From Devosia indica (GTDB lineage Bacteria > Pseudomonadota > Alphaproteobacteria > Rhizobiales > Devosiaceae), in contig NZ_PYVZ01000002.1 of NCBI RefSeq assembly GCF_003056405.1, positions 124,001 to 188,000 on the forward strand: a stretch of 64,000 nucleotides of DNA. The letters run 5' to 3'. Made by a program: the position numbers and the translations under genes. The notes beneath the pieces were generated by a model. The model was given only the letters and a program-made list of their open reading frames with translations. It did no database searches and was not told the DNA's origin. Positions 59,637 through 64,000 of the stretch are shown here, piece by piece; position 1 is the stretch's first letter, and each line of letters starts with the position of its first letter.

Positions 59637-61505
59637 TTATTGCGCCGTCACGCCACCGGTCCGGGCGGCCTTTTCCTCGTCCCACCACCACAGCGTGGGG
59701 AAGCCTGAGGAAAACTCGGGCAGTTCCTCGGGGCGGCTGAAGCGGTCCCAGCGGGCCGAGCGCGTGGTGCGCAGCGTATAGCTGGGGATGACAAAGTGCT
59801 TGTTGAGCAGCACCCGGTCCAGCGCCTTGGTCGTGGCCTCCTGGGTCTCGCGATCGTCGGCCACGATGAGCTTTTCGATCAATGCATCGACAGCAGGGTC
59901 AGCTACACCGGCGTAGTTCTGAGCACCTTCCTGATCGGCAGTGGATGAGCCGAAGAAGAAGCGCTGCTCATTGCCCGGCGAGAAGGATTGGGCCCAACCC
60001 GAATAGATCATGTCATAGTCGAAGCTGCGGGCCCGGTTGATGAATTGCGGGCTGTCGACGGTCCGGATGCTGGCGTTGATGCCGATCTGGGCCAGATTGG
60101 TCACCAGGTTCTGTGCTACCGGCTCGATGGTGGGGCCATTGAGCAGGATTTCGAAGGTGAAGGGCTGGCCGTTCGGGTCCAGCATCTGCGTGCCCTCAAG
60201 CGTGTACCCCGCCTCGGTGAACAGGTTCAGCGCCGTGCGCAGGTTCTCGCGCAGCTTGGTCGGATCGCCGCTGACCGGATTGGTATAGGGCGTGGTGAAG
60301 ACCTTTTCCGGGATCTGGTCACGCACGCTTTCGAGGATTTCCAGCTCCTCGCCCTCTGGCAGGCCGGAAGACTTGAACGGCAGGCCGAAGAAGAAGCTGT
60401 CGATGCGTTCATACTGGCCATAGAACAGCGTGTTGCTCAATTCCTCGAAATCGAAGGCGTAGTTGAGCGCTTCACGGACCAGCGGGTCAGCAAACTTGTC
60501 GCGCCGCAGGTTCATGATAAAGCCGACCAATATGCCCGAGCCGTTATAGTCCTGCGGGAACAATTCCCGGATAACGCGCCCGTCCTCGACAGCGGGAAAG
60601 TCATAGGCGGTGGCCCAGCGGCGGGCCTGGTTCTCGCTCCACCAGTCGAACTGGTCGCCCTTAAAGGCCTCAAACTGAACGGTCAGATCGAGAAAATACT
60701 CGATGCGGTACTCGTCGAAATTGTTCTGGCCGATTTGGGTGGGGTGATCGGCGCCCCAATAGTCCTCGACGCGCTCATAGGTGATGGAGCGGCCGGCATC
60801 GAAGCTGGCGAGGCGATAGGGGCCTGAACCCAGCGGCGGCTCAAGGGTGGATTCGGCAATCGAGCGGGTTTCGCCCTCGGCATTGGTGCCTTCCCACCAA
60901 TGCTGCGGCAGCACCAGCAATTGCCCCAGGATCAGCGGCAATTCACGATTATCGGTCTGGTTGAAGGTGAAGGTGACTTCGCCGGGCGCGGTGACTTCGG
61001 CCGAGGTGATATTGGCATAGTATTGCGCTCGGTCCGGATTGACCTCGATCAGCTTTTCGAAGGTCCAGACCACGTCCTCGGCGGTGACCGGTTCGCCATC
61101 GTGCCATTTGGCGTCGGCATCCATGCGGAAGGTCACGGCCCCATAATCCGGGGCGATTTTCAGCGCCTCGGCCAGATGCACGTAATAGGTGTTGTTCTCG
61201 TCCAACGACGGGGTCATCAGCGTTTCGTAGAGCAGCCCGATGCCACCCGCCACTTCGCCCTTGGGCAGGATGGGGTTGAAGGTGTCGAACCCGCCCAGAT
61301 CGCCCAGTCGCACGATGCCGCCCTTGGGCGCGTCGACATTGACATAGTCGAAATGGGGGTAGTCGAGCCCGTATTTGGCCTCGCCCTCCAGGGTGAAGGA
61401 ATTGACCCAGGTGTCGGTCGGGGTTTGCGCCTGGGCCGCCGAAGTCAGGCCGGCGGATAGAAGGCCGATGGCAAGGAGCGAGGAGAGCTTGAAGGGCAGC
61501 GTCAT
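59637..61505 (-). CDS. yejA: YejA-like oligopeptide/microcin C ABC transporter substrate-binding protein
   Basis: A 622-aa family 5 extracellular binding protein with a signal peptide ending SAAQAQ. The start of the mature chain, YGLDYPHFDYVNVDAPKGG, and QPFTFEILLNGPTIEPVAQN are characteristic of YejA. It captures peptides, and in enterobacteria microcin C. The ATG at 61505 starts the signal peptide (MTLPFKLSSLLAIGL); a longer frame overlaps the ATPase promoter-proximal gap. It is the distal gene of the yejE-yejF-yejA order seen here. Confidence 0.88.
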   Translation of the reverse strand: MTLPFKLSSLLAIGLLSAGLTSAAQAQTPTDTWVNSFTLEGEAKYGLDYPHFDYVNVDAPKGGIVRLGDLGGFDTFNPILPKGEVAGGIGLLYETLMTPSLDENNTYYVHLAEALKIAPDYGAVTFRMDADAKWHDGEPVTAEDVVWTFEKLIEVNPDRAQYYANITSAEVTAPGEVTFTFNQTDNRELPLILGQLLVLPQHWWEGTNAEGETRSIAESTLEPPLGSGPYRLASFDAGRSITYERVEDYWGADHPTQIGQNNFDEYRIEYFLDLTVQFEAFKGDQFDWWSENQARRWATAYDFPAVEDGRVIRELFPQDYNGSGILVGFIMNLRRDKFADPLVREALNYAFDFEELSNTLFYGQYERIDSFFFGLPFKSSGLPEGEELEILESVRDQIPEKVFTTPYTNPVSGDPTKLRENLRTALNLFTEAGYTLEGTQMLDPNGQPFTFEILLNGPTIEPVAQNLVTNLAQIGINASIRTVDSPQFINRARSFDYDMIYSGWAQSFSPGNEQRFFFGSSTADQEGAQNYAGVADPAVDALIEKLIVADDRETQEATTKALDRVLLNKHFVIPSYTLRTTRSARWDRFSRPEELPEFSSGFPTLWWWDEEKAARTGGVTAQ

Positions 61506-61539
61506 GGCGTGGCTCCGATTGGGACAGTCGATCAAGAGG

Positions 61540-63174
61540 TTATTCGGTTGTATGGGGCGGCGGCAATCGATCATCCGTCACATTTGGCGGCGCGGCGAGA
61601 TCGAAGGCGGCGGCGAGCAATTGGCGGGTATAGGCCTGCTGCGGGTCCGCAAAGATCGCGGCGGCCTCGCCCTGTTCGACGACCTGCCCATTGCGCATGA
61701 CGATCAGCCTATGCGCCAGCGCCTTGACCACGCGCAGGTCGTGGCTGATGAACAGATAGCTCAACTGCCGACGCCGCTGGATATCGCGCAAGAGGTCGAT
61801 GATCTGGGACTGGATGGAGACGTCCAGCGCGGAGGTCGGTTCGTCGAGCACCAGGAAATCGGGCTCAAGCACCAGGGCGCGGGCAATGGCGATGCGCTGG
61901 CGCTGGCCGCCGGAAAATTCATGCGGGTAGCGTGCGGCGGTGGCAACTTCGAGCCCGACTTCCTTGAGGGCCGCGGCAACCTTTAAGTCCCGTTCCTGGG
62001 CTGACAGCGCGGGCATGTGGACCTTGAGGCCCTCTCCGACGATTTCACCCACCGACATGCGCGGGCTGAGCGATCCGAACGGGTCCTGAAAGACGATCTG
62101 CATGTGCTTGCGCAAGGGCCGCAACGCGTTCCAGGACCGGGACTGGACCTCGTTGCCGAGCAGCACGATGCGGCCGGTCGAGGGGATCAGGCGCAAAAGC
62201 GCATAGCCTAGCGAGGATTTGCCCGAACCGCTTTCGCCGACCACGCCCAGGGTTTCGCCCTTGCGGATGCCCAGATCCACGCCGTCGACGGCGCGGATAT
62301 GTCCGACCGTCCGGCGCAGCAGGCCGCGGCGAATGGGAAACCAGACCTTGAGGTCCTGCGTGGACACCACATTGGCACTTTGTGCCGGCAAGGGTGCAGG
62401 ATCGCCGGCCGGTGCGGCAGCCAGCAATTGCCTTGTGTAGTGGTGTGCGGGCGCGGCGAAGATGGTCTGGGTGGCCCCCGTTTCCACCATTTCGCCCTTG
62501 GTCATCACACAGACCCGGTCCGCGATGTGCCGCACGATGGACAGGTCGTGGGTGATGAACAGCAGGGCCATGCCGTGGGCCTGTTGCAGGGATTTGAGCA
62601 GATCGAGCACCTGAGCCTGCACGGTCACGTCGAGCGCGGTGGTCGGCTCATCGGCGATCAGCAGTTTGGGTTCATTGGCCAGCGCCATGGCGATCATGGC
62701 GCGCTGGCGCTGTCCGCCCGAAAGCTGGTGCGGATAATCGTCGATCCGCCCCTGCGGGTCTGGGATGCCGACGGCGTCGAGCAGGTCCAGGGTGCGGGCG
62801 CGGGCCGCGTTGCGGCGCAGGCCCTGATGCACGGCGAGGACTTCGCCGATCTGCTTGCCAATGGTGTGCACCGGGTTGAGCGAGCTCATCGGCTCCTGGA
62901 AGATCATGCCCACCTGATTGCCGCGAATGGAGCGCAGCGTTGCCGTAGCGGCTCCAACAAGCTCGGTGCCGTCGAAATGAACCTGCCCGGTCACCGAAGC
63001 CGTTGGCGGTTGCAGGCCGAGCAGTGAGAGGGCGGTGATTGATTTCCCCGATCCGCTTTCGCCCACCAGCGCCAGGGTCTCGCCCGCCGTCAGCTCGAAG
63101 GACACTTTGTCGACCGCCACGTTGGCGCCGAAGTGAACACTGAGATCGCGGACGGAGAGGAGGGGCTCGCTCAT
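61540..63174 (-). CDS. yejF: YejF-like ABC transporter ATP-binding protein (two fused ABC domains)
   Basis: A 544-aa protein with two complete nucleotide-binding domains. Domain 1: [38 protein letters not shown]. Domain 2: [38 protein letters not shown]. Each is followed by an Opp-type C-terminal tail. The ATG at 63174 overlaps the yejE stop (ATGA). It powers uptake of peptides delivered by the YejA-like protein. Confidence 0.9.
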   Translation of the reverse strand: MSEPLLSVRDLSVHFGANVAVDKVSFELTAGETLALVGESGSGKSITALSLLGLQPPTASVTGQVHFDGTELVGAATATLRSIRGNQVGMIFQEPMSSLNPVHTIGKQIGEVLAVHQGLRRNAARARTLDLLDAVGIPDPQGRIDDYPHQLSGGQRQRAMIAMALANEPKLLIADEPTTALDVTVQAQVLDLLKSLQQAHGMALLFITHDLSIVRHIADRVCVMTKGEMVETGATQTIFAAPAHHYTRQLLAAAPAGDPAPLPAQSANVVSTQDLKVWFPIRRGLLRRTVGHIRAVDGVDLGIRKGETLGVVGESGSGKSSLGYALLRLIPSTGRIVLLGNEVQSRSWNALRPLRKHMQIVFQDPFGSLSPRMSVGEIVGEGLKVHMPALSAQERDLKVAAALKEVGLEVATAARYPHEFSGGQRQRIAIARALVLEPDFLVLDEPTSALDVSIQSQIIDLLRDIQRRRQLSYLFISHDLRVVKALAHRLIVMRNGQVVEQGEAAAIFADPQQAYTRQLLAAAFDLAAPPNVTDDRLPPPHTTE

Positions 63175-64000
63175 CGGAACGTCTTTCGCGGATCGAAGGC
63201 GTCGCGGACGGCTTCGCCGATGAAGACCAGCAGGGTCATCATGATGGCCACGGTGAGGAAGCCGGTGAGGGCCAGCCAGGGGGCGTCGAGGCTGGATTTG
63301 CCTTCGGACAGCAAGCGCCCGAGCGATGGCGCGGTGACGGGCAGGCCGAAGCCGAGGAAATCCAATGACGTCAGGGTGGCGACAGACCCTGACAGGATGA
63401 AGGGCATGAAAGTGAGTGTGGCGACCATGGCGTTGGGCAGGAGATGCCGCCACATGATCCGCCGGTTGGAGACGCCGAGGGCGCGGGCGGCGTTGACATA
63501 TTCGAAATTGCGGGCGCGCAGGAACTCGGCGCGGACAATGCCCACGAGGCTCACCCAGGAGAACAGCAGCAGGATGCCCAGCAGCACCCAGAAATTGGGG
63601 GCGATCACCGAGGAGATGATCAGCAGCAGATAGAGCGAAGGCACCGAGGTCCAGATTTCAATCAGGCGCTGGGCGATGAGATCAACCCAGCCGCCGAAAT
63701 AGCCCTGCATGGCGCCGGCCACCACACCGATGACGGACGACAGGACTGTGAGCACCAGCCCGAACAGGATGGAGATGCGGAAGCCGTGGATGAGCCGCGC
63801 CAGAACATCGCGGCCGCCGCCGTCGGTGCCGAGCCAATGGTAATTGCCGGGTACGCAGAAGGAGTCCTCCACGCCTTCTGGATAGCGCTGGCAGATCTGC
63901 TCGCGCGTGAGCAGCCAGCTCGGCGGATTGGCGCCGGGAAAGGCGATGAAGCTGTCCACGGTGTTGTGGTTGAAGCGGATCGGCGGCCAGAGCATCCAGC
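63171..64000 (-). CDS. yejE: YejE-like ABC transporter permease (partial at window end)
   Basis: At least 275 residues of an OppC-type inner-membrane permease; the N-terminus lies beyond position 64000. Visible motifs are HWLGTDGGGRDVLARLIHGF, IEIWTSVPSLYLLLIISS, WVSLVGIVRAEFLRARNFEY (EAA loop follows: ARALGVSNRRIMWRHLLPNA) and GEAVRDAFDPRK at the C-terminus. Close resemblance to E. coli YejE supports the Yej assignment over Opp or Dpp. Confidence 0.9.
   Translation of the reverse strand, partial: WMLWPPIRFNHNTVDSFIAFPGANPPSWLLTREQICQRYPEGVEDSFCVPGNYHWLGTDGGGRDVLARLIHGFRISILFGLVLTVLSSVIGVVAGAMQGYFGGWVDLIAQRLIEIWTSVPSLYLLLIISSVIAPNFWVLLGILLLFSWVSLVGIVRAEFLRARNFEYVNAARALGVSNRRIMWRHLLPNAMVATLTFMPFILSGSVATLTSLDFLGFGLPVTAPSLGRLLSEGKSSLDAPWLALTGFLTVAIMMTLLVFIGEAVRDAFDPRKTFR

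Noticed and set aside
1..64000. CRISPR arrays, rRNA, tRNA, prophage or insertion sequences
   Set aside because: None seen: no regularly spaced direct repeats, no transposase or integrase reading frames, and no cloverleaf-like sequence noticed by eye. A tRNA scan was not possible here.

Overview
The window is G+C-rich, compactly coded alphaproteobacterial DNA, most likely from the Hyphomicrobiales (a Devosia-like bacterium). I infer this from the gene families, the many 4-nt stop/start overlaps, a TGA-N9-TCA box of the rhizobial RirA type, and short palindromic intergenic repeats of a kind common in that order. No rRNA, tRNA, CRISPR array, prophage or insertion sequence was recognised. The gene content is dominated by uptake systems, with small catabolic or cofactor modules between them.

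Layout. 1-2.4 kb: glutamylated-polyamine (Puu) catabolism: a divergent glutamine synthetase-like gene (partial), puuD and an aminobutyraldehyde dehydrogenase. 2.4-16.2 kb: a large iron-complex (FecBCDE-type) uptake locus. One leftward operon of eleven genes holds seven substrate-binding proteins (five of them tandem paralogues), two permeases, one ATPase and a sucrase/ferredoxin-like [2Fe-2S] protein. A divergent operon encodes a second permease pair and ATPase. 16.2-23.5 kb: a lactonase-like amidohydrolase, a DctB/DctD-type sigma-54 two-component system, and a divergent tripartite tricarboxylate transporter (tctCBA) preceded by a near-perfect -24/-12 promoter and two dyads that look like enhancer sites. 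23.6-29.6 kb: a BMP-family nucleoside/base ABC importer with a CodA-like deaminase.

29.7-35.4 kb is the most unusual part. A five-gene leftward operon encodes an F420-dependent glucose-6-phosphate dehydrogenase homologue, CofE (F420-0:glutamate ligase) and a complete ABC importer resembling the putative F420-0 transporter of Actinobacteria. Next to it lies a separately transcribed gene for a second F420-type LLM oxidoreductase. Both units carry almost the same 18-bp palindrome 32-33 nt before the start codon. Together they look like a complete coenzyme-F420 salvage-and-use regulon in a proteobacterium, with no early F420 biosynthesis genes in the window.

35.5-41.7 kb: nucleoside hydrolase, a degenerate HNH-like protein, a CE7 esterase, a YciE/YciF ferritin-like protein, and the EF-P module (efp, epmA, epmB). 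41.7-47.6 kb: FabV, a GST, and an apparently split Rieske oxygenase. Its catalytic subunit has lost the Rieske ligands, while its reductase carries an added N-terminal Rieske domain. A divergent Ldh_2-family dehydrogenase follows. 47.5-59.6 kb: a secreted protein of unknown function, an SDR, MacAB, TamA-TamB and a small methyltransferase. 59.6-64 kb: YejA-YejF-YejE-like oligopeptide/microcin C importer, cut by the window end.

All assignments come from reading the translated sequence and comparing it with remembered families. No database search was run.
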